Assembly (NCBI GenBank): GCA_900553605.1 | Contig: USDX01000022.1 | Span: forward strand, 1-15,055 | Length of the DNA stretch: 15,055 bases | From: an uncultured Eggerthella sp. | Lineage (GTDB): Bacteria > Actinomycetota > Coriobacteriia > Coriobacteriales > Eggerthellaceae | Direction of reading: 5' to 3' | In this document: positions 5,286 to 12,847 of the stretch, piece by piece | Numbering within the stretch: position 1 is the first letter of the stretch | Layout of the letters: every line of letters begins with the position of its first letter | The notes under the pieces: model-generated | Told to the model about the DNA's origin: nothing | Databases searched by the model: none | The model's input: the letters and a program-made list of their open reading frames with translations, nothing else | Program-made: the position numbers and the translations under genes

Positions 5286-8200
5286 GTGCTTAGCCGCTTT
5301 AGCGTGAAGAAACCGTACATCGTTACGGTTGCGGTGATCATCATCCTGATTTTGGGTGGTGTTTCGCTTACCAAGATGAAGACCGACTTGCTGCCCGATA
5401 TGGATTTGCCGTATCTGGCGGTTATTACCACCGACCCTGGCGCCAGTGCCGAAAAGGTGGAATCCGAAGTCACCGATGTATTGGAAGGCTCGCTTTCGAA
5501 AGTAAGCGGCGTTTCTTCCGTTCAAAGCCAAAGCGCCGACAACTACTCCATGATATTCCTCGAGTTCGAGGACGGAAGCGACATGGATTCCGCCATGGTG
5601 AAGGCCTCGTCTGCGGTAAACGAGGTTTCTTCCCAGCTGCCTGAAACTGCTGGTAGTCCTAACTATATGGAAATCAGCATGGATATGATGGCAACCTTGT
5701 ACGTTGCCGCATCCTACGACGATCATGATATTTTCGACACCACTTCACTGGTGAAAGACAAAGCGGTTCCCGAATTGGAGCGCATTGACGGCGTCGCCGA
5801 CGTTTCAACGGTTGGGGCGGCGGAAAAATCGGTAGAGGTGCGCCTTTCCGACAGCAAGATTGAAGACATCAACAATAAGCTGCTGGCAAGCGTCAATTCT
5901 GAACTCTACGATGCCAAGAAAAGCATCGATGAAGGCGAGGCAAAGCTTGCCGAAGCGGAGAGCCAGCTAAGCAGCCAGAAAAATGCGCTTGAGCAGAAAC
6001 AGCAGGAAACAAGCGATCAGCTTGGTCAGGCGAGCTCTGGCTTAACGCTGGCGATTTCTGGGAAAACCAGCGAACTTACTTCGTTGCAGGCGGAAATCGG
6101 TGCATTAAAGGCCGTCGACCCCAACGGCACAAACCCTCAGGTTCAGGCACAAATCGGGCAACTTGCGCAGAAGGCGCAAGCGGCAGCAGGAGAACTCGAA
6201 GCCTACCAAAAGCAGCTTGCCGAAGTTCAATCGGGTTCCATTACCGCAGCAACGCAGTTCGGTAGCGCCAGCGCCCAGCTTGCCAACGCCCAACAAACCA
6301 TCGATTCCAACAAGCAGCAGCTGGCGGATGCCCGTTCTCAGTACGAAAGCTCACGTGAAGAGGCTCTTTCCAAGGCGAATGTCGATGCCTTGGTGGACAA
6401 AGAAACACTCGCGGGAATTATCAAGGCTCAAGATTTTTCGATGCCGGCTGGCTATCTTGATAGCGGCTCGGACGATCAGTGGCTGCTGCGTGTAGGCGAC
6501 AATATCTCTTCCATTTCCGACCTGCGCTCGCTTTTGCTTGCCGACATCGATGGCGTGGGCGAAATCCGCCTTGCCGACGTTGCCGACATCACCGAAGTGG
6601 ACAATGTCGGAGATCAATACATGCGTATTAACGCTGAAGATGGCGTATTGCTTTCGGTGTTCAAGAATTCCACCGCCTCTACGAGCGAAGTCTCTGCAGA
6701 TACCCGAGCAGCGCTTACCAAGATTGAGCAGGCCAACCCCGGCCTGCATCTAACCGTGGTGAGCGACCAGGGGTCTTTCATTGCGCTGTACATCAACTCT
6801 ATTCTGCGGTCGCTGCTTTTGGGCGCGCTTTTGGCCGTAGTGGTGCTTATCGTCTTCCTGCGCGATTGGCGTCCCACACTCATTATGGCTTTCAGCATTC
6901 CCTTCTCGGTGCTCTGCGCCTTGGTGGTGATGTACTTCTCGGGCATTTCGCTGAATATCATGTCGCTCGGCGGTATTTCCATCGCTATCGGCATGCTGGT
7001 AGACAACTCGATTGTTGTGCTGGAAAACATCTATCGCCTGCGCAGCCGCGGCATTCCGCCCGCCCGCGCGGCCGTTCAGGGTGCGAAGCAGATTTCGGGC
7101 GCGGTTATTGCTTCCACGCTCACCACCATTTGTGTGTTCTTGCCCATCGTGTTCACCGCGGGCATGGTGAACCAGTTGATGCTGCCCTTTGCGCTGACCA
7201 TTGCCTATGTGCTTACCGCGTCGTTGCTTATTGCTCTGACCATGGTTCCCGCTGCATCTTCGTTCCTGTTCAAGAACTATGTTCCGCGCCGCAACAATTG
7301 GTTTGAGACGCTGCAGACGAAATATGCTCGTTCGCTGGCATTCTTCTTGCGCCATAAGGCGTTGCCCCTCGTGGTTTCGGTGGTCCTTTTGGTTGTTGCG
7401 GTGATCGGCGTGGTGAACATGGGCATCACCATGATCCCCACCATGACCTCGAAAACGGCAACCGTGACGGTGACCATGCCCGAAGATACCGATAAGGAAA
7501 CGGCGTACGCTACGGCGGATAAGGTTATGGACGAAGCCATGGGCATCGACGGAGTGGAGTTCGTCGGCGCTATGGACGGAACGTCTTCGACTTCGATGGT
7601 TGCCAGCGACATTTCCAGCAGTAGCAGCAGCGACAAGTTCCATCAGGTGTTCACGTTCTATGTGCAGACCGCTAGTTCGGTGACCACCGAAAATCAGGTG
7701 CTTTCGATTTTGGATCAGTTGCAGCAACGTACCGCTGGCCTGAACTGCGAAGTGATCACCGACGCTTCTTCTTCCGAGGCGATGGGCTCTATGAGCGGTA
7801 GTGGACTTTCGCTGAGGATCCAAGGCCCCGATCAGGATGAGCTGGTGCGTATCAGCGAAGACGTGATGGGGATCGTTGGCCAGGTAGAGGGCTATACCGA
7901 AATTGAAAATGGCATGGAAGATGCTGCGACTGAGCTTCACCTGGTTGTCGACCGCGACAAGCTTACCAAGGACGGATATACGGTTGCGCAGCTGTATAGC
8001 GATCTGGCGAAAAAGCTTTCCGAAAGCGCCGATGCGCCTTCCATGACGCTCGACGGTAGCAAGATGAATGTGTCGGTAGTGGATAAGACAAACCCTGTTA
8101 CGGCAGACAATCTTCTTGATACCGAGATCGAGATAACCAATCAGCAGACGGGCGATACCACCACGCACAAGCTTCGCGAGTTCGCTACGGTTGAGCAGGG

Positions 8201-9134
8201 AGTTGCCTCTCCTACGGTGATTCACGTGAACTCAACCCGCGCTATCACGGTGACGGCAGATGTCGAAGATGGTTACAACAATGCTTTGCTTGCGCGCGAT
8301 CTGCAGACCAAGCTCAAGGATTATCAGCTGCCCGAGGGCTACACCATCCAAACCAGTGGCGAACTGGAAAACATCAACACGATGCTTTCCCAGATGATGT
8401 TGCTGCTGATTTTGGGCTTTGTGCTGATCTACCTTGTTATGGTGGCGCAGTTCCAGAGCCTGCTTTCTCCCTTCATCGTGATCTTGACCGTTCCCCTTGC
8501 CTTTACCGGCGGTTTGTTCGGTTTGGTGGCAGCTGGCGAACAGTTGAGCATGCTTTCGCTACTGGGCTTCGCGGTGCTTATGGGTACGGTGGTGAATAAC
8601 GGCATCGTGTTCGTTGACTACGTGAACCAGCTGCGCCGCGGCGGCTTGTCGAAACACGACGCCCTGGTGGCTGCGGGACGTACCCGTATGCGCCCCATCA
8701 TGATGACGGCCATTACCACCATCTTCGCTATGTTGCCGATGGTGTTCACTGGTGCTGTTGGGTCGTCGATGCAACGTGGCATGGCGGTTGTGGTTGTGGG
8801 CGGCTTGCTGTACGCAACGTTCATGACGCTATATGTGGTGCCGGTTATGTACGACATCCTGTATCGCCGCGTTCCTCGCGAGGTTGACCTGGGCGATGAG
8901 GCTATCGACGACGATCCGGGCGATGCCCAAGCGTATTTGGAGGCGCTGCAGAATGCCCAAGCGCTGGCTGAAGCCAGGCCGGCGGTGGCCAGTGCAGGTT
9001 CGGGAACGAGCAGCGGAATGGTTGCGAACCCTGAGGCGCCCTCAGCCAGGGCTTCTGGGCGCATCGATACGGCAGCGGGTCCGATGGGCAAACACGGGCG
9101 TAAGCGCGGCAAAGGTCGCTTCGGCCGCAAATAA
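5286..9134 (+). CDS. RND-family efflux transporter with coiled-coil insertion
   Basis: 1282 residues, longer than the usual 1030-1060 of AcrB-type permeases. Layout: TM1 (about 10-30), first extracytoplasmic half, TM2-6 (about 500-665), TM7 (about 690-710), second extracytoplasmic half, TM8-12 (about 1035-1190), then a hydrophilic tail with a basic end. Helix 4 has GMLVDNSIVVLEN (D573, N574) where AcrB has D407-D408; helix 10 has VVNNGIVFVD (N1104) where AcrB has K940. Such changes are common in RND pumps outside Proteobacteria. Residues about 200-360 form a Gln/Ala/Glu-rich heptad-like region, predicted coiled coil, absent from AcrB. No adaptor or outer-membrane channel gene is adjacent, consistent with a single-membrane cell. 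The GTG start is backed by AAGGGAG five bases upstream. The substrate is unknown; export of drugs, lipids or metabolites powered by protons is expected from the family. Confidence 0.92.
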   Translation: MLSRFSVKKPYIVTVAVIIILILGGVSLTKMKTDLLPDMDLPYLAVITTDPGASAEKVESEVTDVLEGSLSKVSGVSSVQSQSADNYSMIFLEFEDGSDMDSAMVKASSAVNEVSSQLPETAGSPNYMEISMDMMATLYVAASYDDHDIFDTTSLVKDKAVPELERIDGVADVSTVGAAEKSVEVRLSDSKIEDINNKLLASVNSELYDAKKSIDEGEAKLAEAESQLSSQKNALEQKQQETSDQLGQASSGLTLAISGKTSELTSLQAEIGALKAVDPNGTNPQVQAQIGQLAQKAQAAAGELEAYQKQLAEVQSGSITAATQFGSASAQLANAQQTIDSNKQQLADARSQYESSREEALSKANVDALVDKETLAGIIKAQDFSMPAGYLDSGSDDQWLLRVGDNISSISDLRSLLLADIDGVGEIRLADVADITEVDNVGDQYMRINAEDGVLLSVFKNSTASTSEVSADTRAALTKIEQANPGLHLTVVSDQGSFIALYINSILRSLLLGALLAVVVLIVFLRDWRPTLIMAFSIPFSVLCALVVMYFSGISLNIMSLGGISIAIGMLVDNSIVVLENIYRLRSRGIPPARAAVQGAKQISGAVIASTLTTICVFLPIVFTAGMVNQLMLPFALTIAYVLTASLLIALTMVPAASSFLFKNYVPRRNNWFETLQTKYARSLAFFLRHKALPLVVSVVLLVVAVIGVVNMGITMIPTMTSKTATVTVTMPEDTDKETAYATADKVMDEAMGIDGVEFVGAMDGTSSTSMVASDISSSSSSDKFHQVFTFYVQTASSVTTENQVLSILDQLQQRTAGLNCEVITDASSSEAMGSMSGSGLSLRIQGPDQDELVRISEDVMGIVGQVEGYTEIENGMEDAATELHLVVDRDKLTKDGYTVAQLYSDLAKKLSESADAPSMTLDGSKMNVSVVDKTNPVTADNLLDTEIEITNQQTGDTTTHKLREFATVEQGVASPTVIHVNSTRAITVTADVEDGYNNALLARDLQTKLKDYQLPEGYTIQTSGELENINTMLSQMMLLLILGFVLIYLVMVAQFQSLLSPFIVILTVPLAFTGGLFGLVAAGEQLSMLSLLGFAVLMGTVVNNGIVFVDYVNQLRRGGLSKHDALVAAGRTRMRPIMMTAITTIFAMLPMVFTGAVGSSMQRGMAVVVVGGLLYATFMTLYVVPVMYDILYRRVPREVDLGDEAIDDDPGDAQAYLEALQNAQALAEARPAVASAGSGTSSGMVANPEAPSARASGRIDTAAGPMGKHGRKRGKGRFGRK

Positions 9135-9143
9135 TAGCGAATC

Positions 9144-9180
9144 GGGGGCTGCAGCTTTTTGTGGCCCCCTTGCTTTTTTT
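9144..9180 (+). terminator. Intrinsic terminator of the RND gene
   Basis: GGGGGC (9144-9149) pairs with GCCCCC (9164-9169); TTGCTTTTTTT follows. It starts ten bases after the RND stop codon. The loop is long (14 nt) but the stem is all G-C. Confidence 0.75.
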
Positions 9181-9483
9181 GGGACGGGTACGCAACGGTG
9201 GGGCGGCTGTGTGCTCGTTCGGACTTTCGGCCGTTTTCGACCCCCCCCTTCATCTTTTTGAAGGGGGATTCTTTCGATAGGCGTGGTTTCTGCGGTGGCA
9301 ACCATTCGCAACCCCCTCATCATTTGGGGTTTCTTTGGGGAAGAAGGAATGAACGTGTTACAGCATTGTGACGTTTTTGCTTGGGTATCCTGCTAGAATA
9401 AAGAAAGATAATAAGCGAGGCGCAGGGGCGCTTCGATACTGGGGCCTTTGCCGTATGGCGAAGGAGAAAGAGGGGCGAGAGCT
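9181..9483. other. Gene-free leader region of the stress-protein gene
   Basis: No plausible coding frame is seen. A run of eight C (9241-9248) enters a 9-bp hairpin, CCCCCTTCA (9244-9252)/TGAAGGGGG (9259-9267), without a strong T run. A weaker AACCCC/GGGGTT pairing lies at 9310-9331. An extended -10 motif, TGCTAGAAT, occurs at 9391-9399, about 85 bases before the stress-protein start, but has no good -35 box. Confidence 0.4.
9391..9399 (+). promoter_or_regulatory. Possible extended -10 promoter for the usp gene
   Basis: TGC-TAGAAT matches the TGn-TATAAT extended -10 form with one change in the hexamer. A matching -35 box is not visible at 16-18 bases upstream, so the call is tentative. Confidence 0.4.
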
Positions 9484-9924
9484 ATGAAGCAGTACAGGCG
9501 CGTATTTGCAGCACTCGATGGCGGCAGCACTCAGCAGGAAGTAGCCGAGCGCGCAATTCAGATTGCGAAGCTCAACCATGCAGAATTGATGTTCGGCCAT
9601 GTAGTAGATTCAGTTCCCGATTCTTTGACGGGCACCGACTACAAAGAGCTTGCTGAAACGGTTCGCAACCGTTTGGTTGATTCCTTGGGCGATACGCTGA
9701 AGGCAGCCGAGGAAGATCCGGATATCCCTTCCGTAGAGGTTGTTGTTAAGGTTGGTCGCATTCAGGAAACCATCCACAACCTGATGATCAAGCCGTTCGA
9801 GCCCGAGCTGGTTATCTGCGGTGAGCGCGGTCTTTCGAACATCACCTACGTATTCGTTGGCAGCGTTTCCACCTATCTGATCAGGAACCTTCGCTGCGAT
9901 GTTCTTGTTGTAAAGCAGGATTAG
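9484..9924 (+). CDS. Universal stress protein (UspA family, ATP-binding type)
   Basis: 146 residues, a single Usp domain of normal length. The fold starts RRVFAALDGG, with D12 at the usual nucleotide-site position, and carries a complete G-x2-G-x9-G-S motif: G113, G116, G126, S127 in GERGLSNITYVFVGS. This marks the ATP-binding subgroup, as opposed to E. coli UspA. Such cytoplasmic dimers accumulate under starvation or redox and energy stress; the precise role is not known. The ATG at 9484 fits the alignment; an AGAGGGG purine run lies about ten bases upstream, a little far. It is a single gene, preceded by a 300-base leader and followed by a perfect 12-bp hairpin and a larger palindromic region. 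Confidence 0.93.
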   Translation: MKQYRRVFAALDGGSTQQEVAERAIQIAKLNHAELMFGHVVDSVPDSLTGTDYKELAETVRNRLVDSLGDTLKAAEEDPDIPSVEVVVKVGRIQETIHNLMIKPFEPELVICGERGLSNITYVFVGSVSTYLIRNLRCDVLVVKQD

Positions 9925-9927
9925 GTA

Positions 9928-9954
9928 GTTGCGCTGATCTACGATCAGCGCAAC
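9928..9954 (+). terminator. Perfect 12-bp hairpin after the usp gene
   Basis: GTTGCGCTGATC (9928-9939) and GATCAGCGCAAC (9943-9954) are perfect arms around a TAC loop, four bases after the usp stop codon. There is no T run, so it may act as a 3' mRNA-stability hairpin or a weak, bidirectional terminator. Confidence 0.6.
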
Positions 9955-9980
9955 ATGCTTCTGAGACGCGACGATGCTGC

Positions 9981-10080
9981 GCGGGATTCTGGCGGCACAG
10001 GGAAACCTCAAGGCCCGCAGGGCGGCGCGAAGGCCTGCCTTGCGGGCCTTCGCGCCGCCCTGCGCTCGCCAGAATCCCGC
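9981..10080. repeat. Composite nested palindrome with alternative foldings
   Basis: The outer arms GCGGGATTCTGGCG (9981-9994) and CGCCAGAATCCCGC (10067-10080) are perfect over 14 bp. Nested inside are 20-bp perfect arms at 10016-10035 and 10045-10064 with a 9-base loop. A third perfect pairing, AAGGCCCGCA (10010-10019) with TGCGGGCCTT (10041-10050), overlaps and excludes the 20-bp stem. The structure is strand-symmetric in outline but has an asymmetric 21-base internal loop on the left. It could be a mobile palindromic element or a structured RNA. Confidence 0.8.
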
Positions 10081-10115
10081 TCGCTGATTTACTGACGCGT
10101 ACCCGGATTTTCGTT

Positions 10116-10139
10116 AACGCCCTTGAGGGCGTTTTTTTT
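10116..10139 (+). terminator. Intrinsic terminator downstream of the composite palindrome
   Basis: AACGCCC (10116-10122)/GGGCGTT (10127-10133) with a TTGA loop, running into eight T (10132-10139). It ends whatever transcript crosses the region after usp. Confidence 0.9.
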
Positions 10140-10152
10140 ATTGTAGGGACAG

Positions 10153-10284
10153 GTGGGAATATAGGGACAGGTCCCGTTTTCCCACTTTCGTATTCGGGTA
10201 ATTGCCTGCAGTAAATGAAAAAACCGCCGGGCAATCCTTGTGTCCTGTTTAGTGGGAAAACGGGACCTGTCCCTATATTCCCAC
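10153..10284. repeat. REPIN-like inverted-repeat element, copy 2
   Basis: The left unit 10153-10185 (GTGGGAATATAGGGACAGG...TTTTCCCAC) and right unit 10252-10284 are perfect inverted copies of 33 bases, centred on GGTCCC or its complement instead of the GGTACC of the other copies. The 66-base spacer is unrelated to those at 4937 and 12713. A partial extra core, TAGGGACAGGT, sits immediately left at 10144-10154. The element starts 13 bases after a terminator and ends about 140 bases before the glf start. Confidence 0.88.
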
Positions 10285-10423
10285 GGGCTCTGCTCGCTCT
10301 CGAATGCAATCGTTGGGGGACTTGGTCTAAAATAAAGAACAGTGCGCCCGTGCGGTGCATTCTAAGCATACTAGAGTGGCCAGCAGCCTGCTGGCTGAAA
10401 CGTTACACACAGAAAGGCATGGC

Positions 10424-11560
10424 ATGCAGCGCAACCATTACGATTTCCTTATCGTTGGCGCTGGCATCACGAGCGCCGTTTTTGCTCATGAAGCCGCCAA
10501 GATCGGCAAGACCTGCTTGGTCATCGACCGCCGCGATCACATTGCAGGCAACATCTATACGGAAGAAATCGATGGCATCAACGTGCATAAGTACGGTGCC
10601 CATATTTTCCATACGTCGCTTCGTCCCGTTTGGGATTACGTAAATCAGTTCGCTGAGTTCAACAACTATGTGAACTGCCCTGTTGCTCGCTACAAGGATG
10701 AGCTGTACAACCTGCCGTTCAACATGAACACCTTCTCGAAGATGTGGGGAATCAAGACCCCTGTCGAAGCGAAGGAAATCATTGAGCGTCAGAAGCAGGA
10801 AGCAGCCGAGCAGATCGGCGAAGGCGAACCCTCCAACCTCGAGGAACAGGCGCTTTCGCTTATCGGCAAGGACGTATTTGAAAAGCTGATCAAGGGCTAT
10901 ACCGAAAAGCAGTGGGGTAAGAGCTGCACCGAGCTGCCCGCTTCCATCATCAAGCGCCTACCCGTTCGCTTCATCTACGACAACAACTATTTCAACGACC
11001 GCTGGCAAGGCATCCCCATGGGCGGCTACACCGCAATGGTTGAGCGCATGTTCGGCGATACGGAAATTCTGCTGAATACCGAATATCGTGAGTTCATTGC
11101 TGAAAACGAAGGCATTGCCGACCGCGTTATTTACTGTGGCACCATCGACGCTTATTTCGATTATCAGCTTGGCGCGCTGGAGTATCGTTCTCTGCGCTTT
11201 GAATCTGAGCGCATTGAATGCGAGAACTGGCAGGGCAACGCGGTGGTTAACTACACCGAGCGCGAAGTGCCCTTCACGCGCATTATCGAGCACAAGCACT
11301 TCGAGTACGGCACGCAGCCAACCACTATCATTACGCGCGAGTATCCCGCAAACTGGGAGCGCGGCGACGAGCCGTACTATCCTCTGAACGACGAGCGCAA
11401 CAGCGCTCTGTACGAGCAGTACGTTGAGCTTGCCAAGCAGGAGGGCAACGTAGTATTCGCTGGTCGTTTGGGCGGATATAAGTACTACGACATGGACAAG
11501 GCCATCGACGCAGCATTTGATTTGGTGAATGCTGAACTTGGCGTTGACCTGAGAAAATAG
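10424..11560 (+). CDS. glf: UDP-galactopyranose mutase
   Basis: 378 residues, the usual bacterial length. The N-terminus holds an FAD Rossmann motif, DFLIVGAGITSAVFAHEAAK, with the third glycine of the usual G-x-G-x-x-G replaced by Ser. The conserved GAHIFHT follows near residue 65, then YTEKQWG, RLPVRF, WQGIPMGGYTAM, EHKHFE and the C-terminal FAGRLGGYKYYDMD, all typical of this flavoenzyme. It converts UDP-galactopyranose to UDP-galactofuranose in the cytosol for surface glycans. The ATG at 10424 is preferred because AGAAAGG lies six bases upstream and the family starts a few residues before the FAD motif; another ATG at 10419 is out of frame. It is followed by an amidase lipoprotein and a glycosyltransferase, but the gaps are large, so no operon is claimed. 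Confidence 0.96.
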   Translation: MQRNHYDFLIVGAGITSAVFAHEAAKIGKTCLVIDRRDHIAGNIYTEEIDGINVHKYGAHIFHTSLRPVWDYVNQFAEFNNYVNCPVARYKDELYNLPFNMNTFSKMWGIKTPVEAKEIIERQKQEAAEQIGEGEPSNLEEQALSLIGKDVFEKLIKGYTEKQWGKSCTELPASIIKRLPVRFIYDNNYFNDRWQGIPMGGYTAMVERMFGDTEILLNTEYREFIAENEGIADRVIYCGTIDAYFDYQLGALEYRSLRFESERIECENWQGNAVVNYTEREVPFTRIIEHKHFEYGTQPTTIITREYPANWERGDEPYYPLNDERNSALYEQYVELAKQEGNVVFAGRLGGYKYYDMDKAIDAAFDLVNAELGVDLRK

Positions 11561-11941
11561 GGCTGAGCTCCATTTTCTTGTATTGATGTGTTGCGAGCCT
11601 GGTATGGTTGCCGGAAAAGGCAGCTGGCCAGGCTCGCTGTGATTTGCGCCTAGATCGCTGTTGAAGGATGTGGCGGGGCGGCGCGTTTGTTGGCCGGCGA
11701 AGCGCACTTTGGCTACCCGCTGGGGTTTTAGTTGCCTCCCGAGGCTGGTCCGGGCCAATCGCCGCGACGGTCCCAGGCCCCTTCAAGGCTGGCCTATCTT
11801 TTGGCAGCACCCTTTCTTGGCGTAGGGAGATGCCGCTTGAAGAGAGCGCCGGTGCTGATGCGCTGGGGATGTCGCCTGGCGAGAACGTTGGCGTCCCTGC
11901 GCCGCTGCGCTGGGCGCGCCGTTCGGTTGAAAGGAAAGCGT
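11561..11941. other. GC-rich intergenic leader of the amidase gene
   Basis: Open frames here read Arg/Ala-rich nonsense without a ribosome binding site, so I see no gene. The one clear structure is a hairpin at 11593-11637: GCGAGCCTGG and CCAGGCTCGC, perfect 10-bp arms enclosing 25 bases that contain a further TGCC/GGCA pairing. It has no T run. The remaining 300 bases are very GC-rich and may be a structured 5' leader, but they do not match a riboswitch consensus that I can recall (the c-di-AMP class, common before wall hydrolases, was looked for without success). Confidence 0.4.
11593..11637. repeat. 10-bp-arm hairpin after glf
   Basis: The perfect inverted arms GCGAGCCTGG (11593-11602) and CCAGGCTCGC (11628-11637) lie 33 bases after the glf stop codon. 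Possible 3'-end hairpin of glf without a T tract. Confidence 0.55.
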
Positions 11942-12709
11942 ATGAGACTGATAGGGATACTTGCTGCCGCTGCTTTGGCATGCACGCTGGCGGGTTGCGC
12001 AGCTCCGCAACAGCAGCAACCCGACCACTCTCAGCTCAAGGTGAATGATGCGGGTGTTTCCTCGGATGGCGGCGCTCAAGGTGAAGGAGCCGAAGAGGGC
12101 GTTTCTTCTGCGGAGGAAGCCAAGCCGACAGCAAGCGAGTTGCGCGCGAAGCTGGATATAACGGAAGACTATCGCTCTGACTTCAACCATGGCGAAAAGG
12201 GAGCCAGCTATCAGAAGTACATCGTGCTGCACGACACCGAAGTGGATGGCAGCGCGGCTTCTATCGTTAATTCATGGGAGAGCAGCGGCAACAAAGTTGC
12301 CTCGCAGTTCATCGTGAATAAAGACGGATCTATCGTGCAGTGTGTGCCGATGGATGCCATTGCCCATCATGCTGGCTATGGCGATGCGGGTCACAACAGC
12401 GAATACGGCGTGCCGGAAGATGGGCGTGACGACAAAAAGGGAACCACCAAAGCTCCCTCGAAGAGCATTACCGATTACGGCATGAATTCGTATTCTATTG
12501 GCATCGAAATAGTGCATGTGGGCGGGCAGGGTGCCTATCCCGAAGCGCAGCTTGAAGCGATTGACGGGCTTATTGCCTACATCGATGCGTATTACGGCAA
12601 TGAAAGCACCATCATCGACCATAAAATGTGGCGTTCTGGCAACTCCGACACCTCGGCCGAATTCGCAACCTATCTGGCCAATTACCGTGACCACCGTACG
12701 CATAACTAA
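11942..12709 (+). CDS. Lipoprotein N-acetylmuramoyl-L-alanine amidase (Amidase_2/PGRP)
   Basis: 255 residues. A lipoprotein signal ends in LAGC (C19), so the mature protein should be lipid-anchored on the outer face of the membrane. A Gln/Gly/Glu-rich linker (20-65) leads to an amidase_2/PGRP-like domain (about 85-250). Likely zinc ligands are H97 in VLHDTE, H227 in IDHKMW and D236 in GNSDTS; SIGIEIVH is the usual core strand. The Lys/Arg often found two residues before the last ligand is Asn here, so catalysis may differ. Expected role: cleaving the bond between muramic acid and the stem peptide in wall turnover. The ATG is chosen because AAAGGA lies six bases upstream and the signal peptide begins there; upstream in-frame codons are Arg-rich and not plausible. 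A palindromic element begins four bases after the stop codon. Confidence 0.87.
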   Translation: MRLIGILAAAALACTLAGCAAPQQQQPDHSQLKVNDAGVSSDGGAQGEGAEEGVSSAEEAKPTASELRAKLDITEDYRSDFNHGEKGASYQKYIVLHDTEVDGSAASIVNSWESSGNKVASQFIVNKDGSIVQCVPMDAIAHHAGYGDAGHNSEYGVPEDGRDDKKGTTKAPSKSITDYGMNSYSIGIEIVHVGGQGAYPEAQLEAIDGLIAYIDAYYGNESTIIDHKMWRSGNSDTSAEFATYLANYRDHRTHN

Positions 12710-12712
12710 CTG

Positions 12713-12847
12713 ATGGGAAAATGGGGACAGGTACCAGATTCCCACCCAACGAGCAGGGCCCCATTTGCAAACTCCATTGCAAATGGGGCCCTGCTTTTGT
12801 GCGCTATGGCGTAAGTGGGAATCTGGTACCTGTCCCCATTTTCCCAC
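12713..12847. repeat. REPIN-like inverted-repeat element, copy 3
   Basis: The left unit 12713-12745 (first base A instead of G) and the right unit 12815-12847 are 33-base inverted copies, with the outer arms GTGGGAATCTGGTACC and their complement. Total length is 135, as in copy 1. The spacer contains a separate long hairpin (12752-12795). The element starts four bases after the amidase stop codon, and its right end continues into 18-bp tandem copies. Confidence 0.88.
12752..12795 (+). terminator. 19-bp perfect hairpin nested in repeat copy 3
   Basis: AGCAGGGCCCCATTTGCAA (12752-12770) pairs perfectly with 12777-12795 around an ACTCCA loop, and TTT follows. It probably terminates the amidase transcript and may be bidirectional, as the left side is not preceded by a long A run. 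It lies inside the outer repeat arms, giving a two-level cruciform. Confidence 0.65.

Noticed and set aside
6750..8225. A 491-codon open frame on the minus strand inside the RND gene
   Set aside because: His/Arg-rich composition typical of an antisense shadow; the plus strand encodes a clear RND transporter there.
11561..11941. c-di-AMP (ydaO) or cobalamin riboswitch before the amidase
   Set aside because: The conserved sequence blocks of these classes that I can recall are not present.
11668..12048. Open frames upstream of the amidase (also 11732-11941)
   Set aside because: Arg/Ala-rich, with no ribosome binding site and no family resemblance; the amidase signal peptide clearly begins at 11942.
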